A program made the translations under genes and the position numbers. The notes under the pieces are model-generated. The model did not search any database and was not told the origin of the DNA. It worked only from the letters and a program-made list of their open reading frames with translations. Shown one piece after another: positions 1 to 6,902 of a DNA stretch of 52,327 nucleotides (positions are counted from its first letter, which is position 1; each line of letters starts with the position of its first letter). The DNA lies in the NCBI GenBank assembly GCA_944324845.1, contig CALUXX010000010.1, positions 1 to 52,327 on the forward strand, given 5' to 3'. Source of the DNA: Candidatus Gastranaerophilales bacterium (lineage in GTDB: Bacteria; Cyanobacteriota; Vampirovibrionia; Gastranaerophilales; Gastranaerophilaceae).

Positions 1-139
1 AAATACCGCTAATATTCAAACATACTGCCTAATTAAGGCTATTATTCGACAACTCAAATGTCTCATTAAACCTTATTCATACATTTACATAAGCCACAAT
101 TCATAATATCGGCGAATTTTATTTTTTAGTAATACCTTT

Positions 140-145
140 TATAAT
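140..145 (+). promoter_or_regulatory. -10 box placed for a leaderless transcript of the photolyase gene
   Basis: A TATAAT hexamer ends six bases before the ATG at 152 and no Shine-Dalgarno sequence lies between them. A transcript starting the usual distance after this hexamer would begin at or next to the start codon. The same geometry is seen at 1455-1460 and 49434-49439. I see no good -35 box, so the call rests on the -10 sequence and its spacing. Confidence 0.45.
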
Positions 146-151
146 TTTCAA

Positions 152-1423
152 ATGCAAAAAATTATAAAAAACACATTATTAAACTATATTCCTCACAAAT
201 TCGAAATTGAGAATACTGTTAACCCTGCAAGAATATTCATATTGAAAAATAAACCTAAAAAAACGGGTTGTATATTATATCTTTGCGAAAGGGAAATTAG
301 AGCCAAAGATAATTTCGCACTGCAATTTGCGATCGAAAACAGTAAAGCTTTTAATTTACCACTAAAAATTATTCACCCAAAAATCAATTACGAATATCCT
401 CCTAAACAAAACTTTATCGATAAACAAGTTCAACAAGTCCAAAAGATCTTCGACAAATTAAATATTGATTTTACAACAACAAATAAAAATCCCTCTACAA
501 TAGTAAAAAACATCAATCCTGCAACTTTAATTATTGACTTTAACCCGATTTTAAAAAGAAATTATCTAAAAGATATAAATTGCCCAGTTTACGAAATTGA
601 CGGACATAACATAATCCCTGCAAGATATATTTCTACAAAACAAGAATATAGTGCCGCAACTTTAAGAAGAAATATTTATCATAATATCTATCCTTTCCTT
701 ACTGAATTTAATAATGAAACAATAGAAAAAGTTGAAGCCGATTATGTTCTGGATGATTTTATAAAAAATAAATTGCCATACTATGCCGAATAAAAAAACG
801 ATCCAAGTAAAAATATAATATCGGGTTTATCAAAATATTTGAATTTAGGTTTTATATCAAGTCAAAGAGTAGCACTTGAGATTATAAAATCTAATACCGC
901 ACAGGAAAATAAAGAATCTTTTTTAGAAGAACTTGTCATTAGAAAAGAACTTTCTGACAACTTTTGTTTATATACTGAAAATTTTAAAAATTTTTCAGGG
1001 ATTCCTACTTGGGCAAAAACTTCTTTAAATAATCACAAATTTGATTTACGAACATATACATATTTACTAAAAGAATTTGAAGAAGCAAAAACACACGACA
1101 AACTATGGAACGCCGCACAAAACCAACTAATTAAAGAGGGTTCAATTCACGCTTACTTGAGAATGTATTGGGCTAAAAAGATTTTGGAATGGACAAATTC
1201 ACCCTCAAATGCACTAAATACTGCAATATACTTAAACGACAAATATGCTTATGATTCACCATCTTCTAACGGGTACACAGGAATTTTGTGGGCAATTGGA
1301 GGACTACACGATAGAGCCTTTATTAATTACCCTATAACAGGCAAAATTCGTAGAATGACTTATGATTCAATGAAAAAGAAATACAATTTGACAGAATACA
1401 TCAAAAAGTATTTACCTGAATAA
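152..1423 (+). pseudogene. phr: Class II CPD photolyase interrupted by one in-frame TAA
   Basis: Class II deoxyribodipyrimidine photolyases use FAD and light to repair cyclobutane pyrimidine dimers. The first half (152-793) has the N-terminal antenna-fold pattern, including ILYLCEREIRAKDNFAL and the later EIDGHNIIPA stretch. The second half (to 1423) has the FAD-binding C-terminal pattern FLEELVIRKELSDNF, WNAAQNQL, LRMYWAKKILEW and GYTGILWAIGG. The halves are in the same frame: a single TAA at 791-793 is followed without shift by KNDPSKNIISGLSKYL, which aligns to the family's NDPN...SNLSPYLHFG segment. One nonsense substitution is therefore enough to explain the break. A TTG at 839 could restart translation, but it would omit conserved residues just before it and has no ribosome binding site. 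Most likely a recent pseudogene; readthrough or a sequencing error cannot be excluded. No Shine-Dalgarno precedes the start. Confidence 0.85.
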
Positions 1424-1451
1424 AAATACCTAAGAAGAATTTGAATAATTT

Positions 1452-1460
1452 TGCTATAAT
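1452..1460 (+). promoter_or_regulatory. Extended -10 (TGCTATAAT) for a leaderless hydrolase gene
   Basis: The sequence TGCTATAAT is an extended -10 element. It ends six bases before the ATG at 1467, so transcription would begin at the start codon. No ribosome binding site is present in the gap and no clear -35 box lies upstream, as is common with extended -10 promoters. Confidence 0.5.
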
Positions 1461-1466
1461 AAACTT

Positions 1467-2219
1467 ATGAAAATAACAATATTAGTAGAAAACAATACTC
1501 GAACAGATAAGTATTTACTGGCAGAACCTGCATTATCACTATTTATCGAAACTGAAAATAAAAAAATATTATTTGATACAGGATATAGTGATGTATTCAT
1601 CAAAAACGCCAAAACTCTTGATATAAATTTAAACCAAATAACCGATATAGTATTATCACATGGACATGATGATCATACAGGAGGGCTTAGATTTTTCAAT
1701 CCCCAAAATAAAAATATAATATTAACTGCCCATCCAAGAATTTTTGACAAAAAATTTGACACTGACGGAACCTCATACGGCTGTCCGATTACTCAAAAAG
1801 AATTGGAAAATAGATTCACATTAAATCTAACCCATGACATATACAAAATATCAGAAAATTTGTATTTCTTAGGAGAAATAGAAAATAATACTTCAGACGA
1901 TATTGACGATTCTGCGTTAGTATATATCTTTGAAAAAGGACTTTTCATCATAACCGGATGTTCACACTCAGGCATAAAAAATATAATAGAATATGCAAAA
2001 AAAATAACCGGAATAAACAAAATCCATGGAATAATTGGAGGAATGCATTTAATAACCTATTCTAACGAAGAATTAAAAAATTTGAGTAAATATTTTAAAT
2101 CTGAACAAATAGAATATATAGCCCCATGTCATTGCTGCGATTTAAAATCAAAAATCCTACTTTCTAAAGATTCCGAAATCCAAGAAATTTGTACAGGCGA
2201 CATAATTTCATTAAATTAA
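1467..2219 (+). CDS. Metallo-beta-lactamase-fold hydrolase (COG1237-like)
   Basis: A cytosolic 250-residue protein with the metal-binding motif HGHDDHTGG at residues 65-73, preceded by LFDTGYSDVF, as in the family annotated as 7,8-dihydropterin-6-methyl-4-(beta-D-ribofuranosyl)aminobenzene-5'-phosphate synthase-like hydrolases (COG1237). Further family signatures are the TGCSHSGI block (with Cys and His) near residue 168, GGMHL near 190 and APCHCC near residue 215. The true substrate of most members is unknown. The gene sits between the broken photolyase and a cupin gene, with its own extended -10 promoter and no Shine-Dalgarno sequence. The pterin-synthase-like gene two genes downstream makes a pterin-related substrate thinkable, but that is only inference from proximity. 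Confidence 0.8.
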   Translation: MKITILVENNTRTDKYLLAEPALSLFIETENKKILFDTGYSDVFIKNAKTLDINLNQITDIVLSHGHDDHTGGLRFFNPQNKNIILTAHPRIFDKKFDTDGTSYGCPITQKELENRFTLNLTHDIYKISENLYFLGEIENNTSDDIDDSALVYIFEKGLFIITGCSHSGIKNIIEYAKKITGINKIHGIIGGMHLITYSNEELKNLSKYFKSEQIEYIAPCHCCDLKSKILLSKDSEIQEICTGDIISLN

Positions 2220-2287
2220 CGGTTTATTCATTATTGAATATTTTGATAGATAAGACTAGAATAAGAAAAAGAGAAGGATAATATATA

Positions 2288-2599
2288 ATGCCAGAAATTA
2301 TAAATCTAAAAGAAATTGAATACCTAGATACGATTAACAAAAAATTTGTATTTGATAATGAACAAAGTTCCCTAACCCTAATTTCATTTAAAGCAGGAAC
2401 AGAACGAAGCATTCATGTCGATGAAAAAGATGAAGTTGCACAAATCATTGAAGGTATAGCTGATATTACAATAGGAAAAGAAACCTACAGACTACACTCA
2501 GGCGAAATGATAGTAATGCCAGCAAAAACACCCCACGGATTAAAAGCAATCGAAAATACAAAAATGCTTCTACTCCGCCCAAAACATACACACAAATAA
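2288..2599 (+). CDS. Small single-domain cupin protein
   Basis: A 103-residue protein consisting of one cupin beta-barrel. Visible motifs are IHVDEKDEVAQIIEG (first cupin motif, with His43 and acidic residues) and LHSGEMIVMPAKTPHGL (second motif, His83). Such small cupins bind a metal and act as sugar-, amino-acid- or stress-related binding proteins or isomerases; the substrate cannot be read from the sequence. A purine-rich AGAAGGA lies a usual distance upstream of the ATG. It follows the MBL hydrolase by about 70 bases, and the next gene (ArsR-type regulator) converges on it with only ten bases between the stops. Confidence 0.75.
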   Translation: MPEIINLKEIEYLDTINKKFVFDNEQSSLTLISFKAGTERSIHVDEKDEVAQIIEGIADITIGKETYRLHSGEMIVMPAKTPHGLKAIENTKMLLLRPKHTHK

Positions 2600-2609
2600 A
2601 TTAAAAAGA

Positions 2610-2894
2610 TTAATTTTTCGCTAAAGATTTCAAAATATTTATAACACGAGGATTTTCTACCCTATAACAAATTTGATTTCCGCTGCGATGAGAATTTAAA
2701 ACCTTAGCATTTTTCAAAATCGCTAAATGCTGCGAAACAGTTGGCTGAGGAACCCCTAAACATTCACTCATCTTACTAACATTACATTCAGTTTTAAACA
2801 TTAAATTATAAGCAATAGTAAGCCTTGTAGGGTGAGCTAAGGCTTTAAAAACATTAGCATATTCCTCAATATCAATATTTTCATTCATTTTCAT
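2610..2894 (-). CDS. ArsR-family winged-helix repressor
   Basis: A 94-residue DNA-binding protein of the ArsR type: VFKALAHPTRLTIAYNL (residues 16-32) is the family signature, and VPQPTVSQHLAILKNAKVL (48-66) is the recognition helix and wing start, followed by GNQICYRVENP. Cys37, Cys45 and Cys76 could form a metal or redox switch, but the classic ELCVC motif of ArsR/SmtB is not present, so the signal is unknown. It is divergent from the pterin-synthase-like gene at 3104. Two copies of an ATATTCGAATATT-like inverted repeat lie in the shared upstream region, one just before its own start and one just after the -10 box of the divergent promoter. Autoregulation plus control of the neighbour is the natural reading. 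Confidence 0.85.
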   Translation of the reverse strand: MKMNENIDIEEYANVFKALAHPTRLTIAYNLMFKTECNVSKMSECLGVPQPTVSQHLAILKNAKVLNSHRSGNQICYRVENPRVINILKSLAKN

Positions 2895-2909
2895 ACTATC
2901 AGAATATTA

Positions 2910-2999
2910 CAATATACGAATATTGTCAAACTAAAATACAAATCCTATTGACAAAACAAAATAAATTTGATAATATCTATATTCTAATATTCGAATGTT
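2910..2999 (+). promoter_or_regulatory. Promoter of the pterin-synthase-like gene with two ArsR-type operators
   Basis: On the plus strand TTGACA (2948-2953), a 17-base spacer and TAATAT (2971-2976) form a near-consensus sigma-70 promoter. Two near-palindromes share the core ATTCGAAT or a one-base variant: CAATATACGAATATTG at 2910-2925 and AATATTCGAATGTT at 2986-2999. The second lies where transcription should start; the first lies about 20 bases upstream of the ArsR start codon. A bound dimer at the second site would block initiation. The assignment to the ArsR protein is by adjacency. Confidence 0.65.
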
Positions 3000-3103
3000 T
3001 AAACATAACTAGATGGGTAAGCTCAAACATACCTAAAGATTTAGCCAAAAGTAATAATTAAATTAATAACCGAATGTAACAAAATAAGAAAAAGGAGAAA
3101 ATT

Positions 3104-3667
3104 ATGAAATCAGTAACAACTTTTGACTTACAGTACGCACACAGATTTTACAACTTTAAAGGCGAAGCTCAATATCTTCATGGTCACACCGGAGTTTTAA
3201 CGATTGAAGTTGAAGATACAGTTAACACAGGTGTAAATATGGTATTTCCATGTAATGAAATTCAAAAAACAGCCTGGGAAGTTCTAAAGAATTTTGATCA
3301 CGCAACCATTTTACGAGAAGATGACCCTCTATTACCTGCAATACTTGCAGTATATGAAAAGCAGGGAATAAAAAACGGAGCACCACAAAACACAATGAAA
3401 GGTGAAGCGTTCAAAACAGAACTAGCAACAGCATACCCTGATTGTAGAATAGTTGTAACAAAAGAAACAATGACAGTAGAAGGAATGATAAAAATAGTTT
3501 ATGAGTTATTAAAAGATAAGTTAAACATATCAAAAATCACATTCACAAGCGGGGTAAATGCAGCAACAGAAGAATACGAAGTAAATAGAACCCAAGAACG
3601 TTGCCCACTATGTGGAATATTATTAAATGCAGAAGGAATTTGTCCAAAATGCGGATATCGTAAATAA
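3104..3667 (+). CDS. 6-pyruvoyl-tetrahydropterin synthase / QueD-like enzyme with C-terminal zinc ribbon
   Basis: The 187-residue protein has the zinc-binding histidines of the PTPS/QueD fold: His13 in LQYAHRF and His26/His28 in LHGHTG. The family converts dihydroneopterin triphosphate to pterin products (queuosine or biopterin routes, or a folate bypass). Typical QueD is about 120 residues. Here the middle is longer and the last 21 residues form a rubredoxin-like knuckle pair, Cys167-x2-Cys170 and Cys180-x2-Cys183, an addition I do not recognise as standard. Whether it still makes 6-carboxytetrahydropterin is uncertain. An AAAAGGAGAAAA ribosome binding site precedes the ATG, and the leader is about 120 bases after the ArsR-operated promoter. 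No queC, queE or queF lies nearby. Confidence 0.75.
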   Translation: MKSVTTFDLQYAHRFYNFKGEAQYLHGHTGVLTIEVEDTVNTGVNMVFPCNEIQKTAWEVLKNFDHATILREDDPLLPAILAVYEKQGIKNGAPQNTMKGEAFKTELATAYPDCRIVVTKETMTVEGMIKIVYELLKDKLNISKITFTSGVNAATEEYEVNRTQERCPLCGILLNAEGICPKCGYRK

Positions 3668-3679
3668 AACGAACAACAT

Positions 3680-3726
3680 AAATTGGGCTAATGTCTAATG
3701 AAATTAGCCCAATTTATTTATTTTTT
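3680..3726 (+). terminator. Intrinsic terminator between convergent genes
   Basis: A perfect 13-base-pair stem, AAATTGGGCTAAT (3680-3692) and ATTAGCCCAATTT (3703-3715), is followed by a T-rich run on the plus strand. It lies just after the pterin-synthase-like gene and overlaps the end of the convergent HxlR gene. Confidence 0.85.
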
Positions 3727-4070
3727 GATAAATATTCACAATAAATATTTTCTTCTTTTAAATAGTTTATTCCCCACTTATTGAGCTCAACAATAGCAGG
3801 AACAAGAGTTTTCCCTCTTTCTGTTAATGAGTATTCTGTTTTAGGAGGAACAACAGGATATAACTTACGCTGAATAATTCCATCAGCCTCCAATTCTTTT
3901 AATTGCTGAATTAACATTTTAGGCGTTGCATGTGATATAAGTTTTTGTAATTCACTATACCTTAAAGTTTTATCGATCAAATGACCAATAATAACTCCTT
4001 TATACTTTCCACCAATAATATCCATAGTAGCTTCCAGCGGACATTTATATTCTTTAGGTCTTATTTTCAT
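3714..4070 (-). CDS. HxlR-family winged-helix regulator
   Basis: 118 residues with the HxlR pattern: Cys10 in EYKCPLEATMDIIGGKYKG, then LRYSELQKLI, TPKMLIQQLKELEADGII (recognition region) and the TEYSLTERGKTLVPAI wing, ending NKWG. HxlR proteins are usually homodimeric redox- or electrophile-responsive regulators, and the lone N-terminal Cys is the sensor in several studied members. Divergent from the UlaG-like hydrolase gene; direct repeats of AAAAAGTAAGTATT type lie between the two genes and overlap the hydrolase promoter, so that gene is the likely target together with its own. Confidence 0.85.
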   Translation of the reverse strand: MKIRPKEYKCPLEATMDIIGGKYKGVIIGHLIDKTLRYSELQKLISHATPKMLIQQLKELEADGIIQRKLYPVVPPKTEYSLTERGKTLVPAIVELNKWGINYLKEENIYCEYLSKNK

Positions 4071-4110
4071 AATAACTACTCTTTAGTTTCCTTCTAAATA
4101 CTATTATACT

Positions 4111-4171
4111 AAAAAGTAAGTATTATACAAAAAAGTAAATACTTGTTAATTTGAAAGAAAAGATTTAAAAT
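4111..4171 (+). promoter_or_regulatory. HxlR-type direct repeats over the hydrolase promoter
   Basis: AAAAAGTAAGTATT (4111-4124) and AAAAAGTAAATACTT (4130-4144) are spaced about two helical turns apart (19 bases start to start). The second overlaps a plus-strand -35 box TTGTTA (4143-4148), followed by a 17-base spacer and TAAAAT (4166-4171). On the minus strand two TATAAT-like hexamers lie in the same repeats, upstream of the HxlR gene. This layout fits a shared operator for both divergent genes. Confidence 0.55.
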
Positions 4172-4194
4172 TAAAAAACAAAGGAGGAAATTTA

Positions 4195-4974
4195 ATGAAA
4201 ATTACACAAATTAGAAATGCAACAATCATAGTTGAATATGCAAATAGAAGATTTTTAGTTGATCCTTGGCTTTGTCCAAAAGAAAGTATGGCAGGTTTTG
4301 ATGCAGGGATAAACCCACAAATTCGCCAACCACGAGTTGAACTACCATTTACACAAGATAAAATTACAAACGTCGATGCCGTTATTTTAACACATTTTCA
4401 TCCTGATCATTTTGACGATTATGCAGTAAAGGCTTTAGACAAGGAAATAAAATTCTTTGTTCAATCCAAACATGATTATGAAATTATACAATCTAAAGGA
4501 TTTACAAACATTGAAATTTTAACAGAAAAAGGCAATCTCTACCAAAATATCACAATGTATAAAACAAAATGCCAGCACGGGAAAAGAGAAATAATAAAAC
4601 CACTGTGTGAACAGATAGGAATGCCGTATGACGCAATGGGAATAGTATTTAAAGCAGAAAACGAAAAAACATTATACCTAGCAGGAGATACAATATGGTG
4701 TGAAGAAGTAAGAGAATCACTCAATACATATACCCCAGATGTAATAATAGTAAATGCATGTGGCGCAACAGTTCAAAACGGAGAGCATATAATAATGAAT
4801 ATTTCAGACATCGAAGAAGTTATAGCCCACTCCCCAAAATCAACAATTATAGCAAGCCATATGGATACAGTAAGTCACTTAACTGTAACAAGAGAAGATC
4901 TTAAAAAATACATTAAAGAGAAAAATATAACAAACATCCTGGTTCCAAATGATGGTGAAACTATAGAACTATAA
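4195..4974 (+). CDS. UlaG-like metallo-beta-lactamase-fold hydrolase
   Basis: 259 residues with the zinc motif HFHPDHFDDY (His67, His69, Asp71, His72), preceded by RRFLVDPWLCPKE and followed by LYLAGDTIWC (metal-bridging Asp region) and SHMDTVSHL near the C terminus. This is the L-ascorbate-6-phosphate lactonase/UlaG-like branch, which also contains many hydrolases of unknown substrate. An AAAGGAGGAAA ribosome binding site is very strong, suggesting high expression when derepressed by the adjacent HxlR regulator. It stands alone, followed by the terminator at 4994-5036. No ascorbate uptake genes are nearby, so an ascorbate role is not supported here; a detoxification role under redox control is an inference. 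Confidence 0.8.
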   Translation: MKITQIRNATIIVEYANRRFLVDPWLCPKESMAGFDAGINPQIRQPRVELPFTQDKITNVDAVILTHFHPDHFDDYAVKALDKEIKFFVQSKHDYEIIQSKGFTNIEILTEKGNLYQNITMYKTKCQHGKREIIKPLCEQIGMPYDAMGIVFKAENEKTLYLAGDTIWCEEVRESLNTYTPDVIIVNACGATVQNGEHIIMNISDIEEVIAHSPKSTIIASHMDTVSHLTVTREDLKKYIKEKNITNILVPNDGETIEL

Positions 4975-4993
4975 AATAGTTAAATAATAAACT

Positions 4994-5036
4994 AAAAAGG
5001 CGATTTTGAAATTAAAATAAAAATCACCTTTTTTTT
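4994..5036. terminator. Bidirectional intrinsic terminator ending the polysaccharide operon
   Basis: AAAAAGGCGATTTT (4994-5007) can pair with the AAAATCACCTTTTT arm that ends near 5033, followed by more T residues. Read on the minus strand the single non-Watson-Crick position is a G-U wobble; on the plus strand it is a C-A mismatch. It is therefore stronger for the minus-strand operon but serves both that operon and the hydrolase gene. Confidence 0.75.
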
Positions 5037-5045
5037 ACACAAATT

Positions 5046-5108
5046 TTATAAACTTACGCTGCCGTCAATTGGCAATACTACACCGGTTAAATAACTCACA
5101 TCAATTAA
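5046..5108 (-). pseudogene. C-terminal fragment of a second SDR gene
   Basis: The minus strand encodes VSYLTGVVLPIDGSVSL followed by TAA (stop at 5046-5048). It matches the last residues ASYLTGVVLPIDGGASL of the intact SDR at 8201-8941. Only this tail remains, fused directly to the end of the epimerase remnant upstream. It is the distal scar of a deleted duplicate of the epimerase-SDR pair. Confidence 0.8.
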
Positions 5109-5720
5109 AATTGTCATAAAAAGTCTTAGCTGTTTCAAAAATACCTTGTTCTAAAGTTGTTATACTTTTGGAAGATTGTAACAAATTTAGTATTGGGGCA
5201 TTGTCTTAGTATTATCCCGCCAAATCTTGAAGATTCAGTAAATTCTTTTTTCTCAACTTTTGAATATTTCCCAGTAATTTCATTTGCAGCATTAACAAAT
5301 TTTTCAGCAATTTCATCTATTGCTGCAAAATTTCCGCCCTGATTCATACTAGAAATATTGTATGATTGTGAACTTTCTCCATACATTGCTACTAAAAGTA
5401 AAAATTTTATTGCATCTTTTACATAAATATTATCACGCCTTGCAAAAGATGTTCCATTAAGAATTATATCTTCACCAGACAATGCATTTTTTATAAAATC
5501 AAAAGATGCCGTATTTGGATAATATTTAGTAAATCCATAAACATAACTAAATCGTGCAATAATTGCATCCAATGAACCTATTGGAATACCAATAAGCATA
5601 GAACATAAAGCTCTAAACCACACAGGCTTAACATATGGCCACATACGTTTGTAATTTATATAAAATCTATTTGTTTTTATTTTATCAAATACTTTTTCTA
5701 TTGAACTCCTTTTTTATTTA
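5101..5720 (-). pseudogene. Chimera: N terminus of an MsbA-like ABC exporter joined in frame to an epimerase C-terminal half, then frameshifted
   Basis: Reading from 5720 down, the first roughly 53 codons (SIEKVFDKIKTNRFYINYKR then MWPYVKPVWFRALCSM and LIGIPIGSLDAIIA) resemble the start and first membrane helix of MsbA-type ABC exporters. At about 5562 the frame runs without interruption into RFSYVYGFTKYYPNTA, the middle of the epimerase also encoded intact at 8954-9988. The next 280 bases are almost identical to that gene. Near 5205 the frame is lost: the translated end RQCPNTKFVTIF makes no sense, while another frame gives NAPILNLL...TTLEQGIFETAKTFYDNFN and stop (5101-5103), which matches the epimerase tail. 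AAGGAG lies just before an ATA codon at 5699-5701, where an ATG would be expected. A non-functional recombination product is the best reading; the first in-frame ATG is at 5644. Confidence 0.8.
5283..5562. repeat. 280-base near-identical repeat, copy A (in the chimera)
   Basis: Matches 9171-9450 base for base with about two differences seen by eye, in the same orientation, 3888 bases apart. Outside it the sequences diverge sharply: into ABC-transporter-like sequence on one side and a diverged epimerase tail on the other. The identity is higher than that of the flanks, which points to recent gene conversion or recombination. Confidence 0.9.
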
Positions 5721-5734
5721 TTTTTTATGTCATA

Positions 5735-6811
5735 TTAATCTATACAATTGATAAAATTTTTATAATTATATTTCTTCCTTTTTTTTATATATTTTTCAAT
5801 ATCTACTTTGTGCCATTTTAATTTTATTTTAAACCCAAATAAATGAATGATTTTTTTTGTATAGTGATCTGAAGCATATGGAAAATTATGTTGACGAGAA
5901 TATAAAACTTCAATTTTAAATAAATAATAAAAACTATATCTATATAATATTTTTAATAAATATATAAATTTATCAACTGTACTAAGCGCGTTAAATATGC
6001 ATAAAACATTATATAAATTTTTTTGATTGTTATAAACGGAAATTGAGTTTACCGGTGCCGTATGAAGTCTATTTTTTAAAATATAATTTCTTATTTTTTT
6101 ATCTTTAATCTGATGTATTGAATTTGCAAACCCAGCATCCCAAGATATATTCTTCAACATTGGGTGTATCTCATCATCTGTAAAACCTCTATGATAATAA
6201 TGAACTTTGGTTTTCTTATCGATATTATTACCAATTAAACAAATTGCTTTTGAACAAAGATAAAATTTCTTTTTATTATTTATAAGCTTTGCTATAAGTG
6301 CAATATCTGTAAACATATATGCTGCATTAAATAACATACTACCAATAACGGTATCTGTTATATTAGATGTTTTAAATATTCTACCTGGTAAAAAGGTACA
6401 TTGTATGATAAATTGCGCAATATCTGTTTCGGGACAATTAAAATTTGAGATTATGATAACATCATTACTTTTTTTGATTGCATATTCAACTTCGTTCCAG
6501 TTATCAAAATCAAAGTAATCATTATCTGCTAATACCCAAACATATTCCTTTTTTGCTAAATAAAACGCCTTAGCAATATTAAAACCCAAACCAATATTAT
6601 ATACATTTTTTTCATATTTTATATTTTGATTTATTGTTTGATATTTTTTTACAATGTTATATGTATTATCAGTTGAATTATTATCTAAAATATGTATATC
6701 AAAATCTCTAACAGGAGAGTTTTCTGCCATCAATTGTTTTAATGTTGTATCTAGATTTTCCTCTCTATTATATGTAACAATAAAAATATCTAATTTATCT
6801 TTAATTGTCAT
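5735..6811 (-). CDS. GT2-family glycosyltransferase
   Basis: 358 residues. The N-terminal GT-A domain begins LDIFIVTYNREENLDTTLKQL, with DFDIHILDNNSTDNT and the acidic nucleotide-sugar motif VWVLADNDYFDFD near residue 95. It would transfer a sugar from a nucleotide donor to the growing repeat unit on the inner face of the membrane. The C-terminal part is basic and rich in Tyr/Phe, with no clear membrane helix. Last intact gene of the operon; upstream neighbour 6903-8186 is another transferase-like protein, separated by about 90 bases. TGACATAAAAAA-type AT-rich sequence follows, then the chimera. Donor and acceptor are unknown. Confidence 0.8.
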   Translation of the reverse strand: MTIKDKLDIFIVTYNREENLDTTLKQLMAENSPVRDFDIHILDNNSTDNTYNIVKKYQTINQNIKYEKNVYNIGLGFNIAKAFYLAKKEYVWVLADNDYFDFDNWNEVEYAIKKSNDVIIISNFNCPETDIAQFIIQCTFLPGRIFKTSNITDTVIGSMLFNAAYMFTDIALIAKLINNKKKFYLCSKAICLIGNNIDKKTKVHYYHRGFTDDEIHPMLKNISWDAGFANSIHQIKDKKIRNYILKNRLHTAPVNSISVYNNQKNLYNVLCIFNALSTVDKFIYLLKILYRYSFYYLFKIEVLYSRQHNFPYASDHYTKKIIHLFGFKIKLKWHKVDIEKYIKKRKKYNYKNFINCID

Positions 6812-6902
6812 TTTATTAACCTCCGTAACTTCTTTTTCAATTATGATATTTTTATAAATTTAAATTATCAAATATTATCAATTTTATTTTTCTACTTTTG
6901 AT

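Noticed and set aside
152..1423. Photolyase halves as two genuine subunits
   Set aside because: The second half has no ribosome binding site or ATG, and conserved residues lie between the stop and its first possible start; a nonsense mutation explains everything.
3000..3103. Riboswitch (preQ1 or tetrahydrofolate type) in the leader of the pterin-synthase-like gene
   Set aside because: I could not lay out the conserved core or pairing of either class in this leader; the operator arrangement explains regulation well enough.
5135..5644. A functional small epimerase or membrane protein
   Set aside because: It lacks the NAD-binding half, begins with ABC-transporter sequence and is frameshifted before its proper end.
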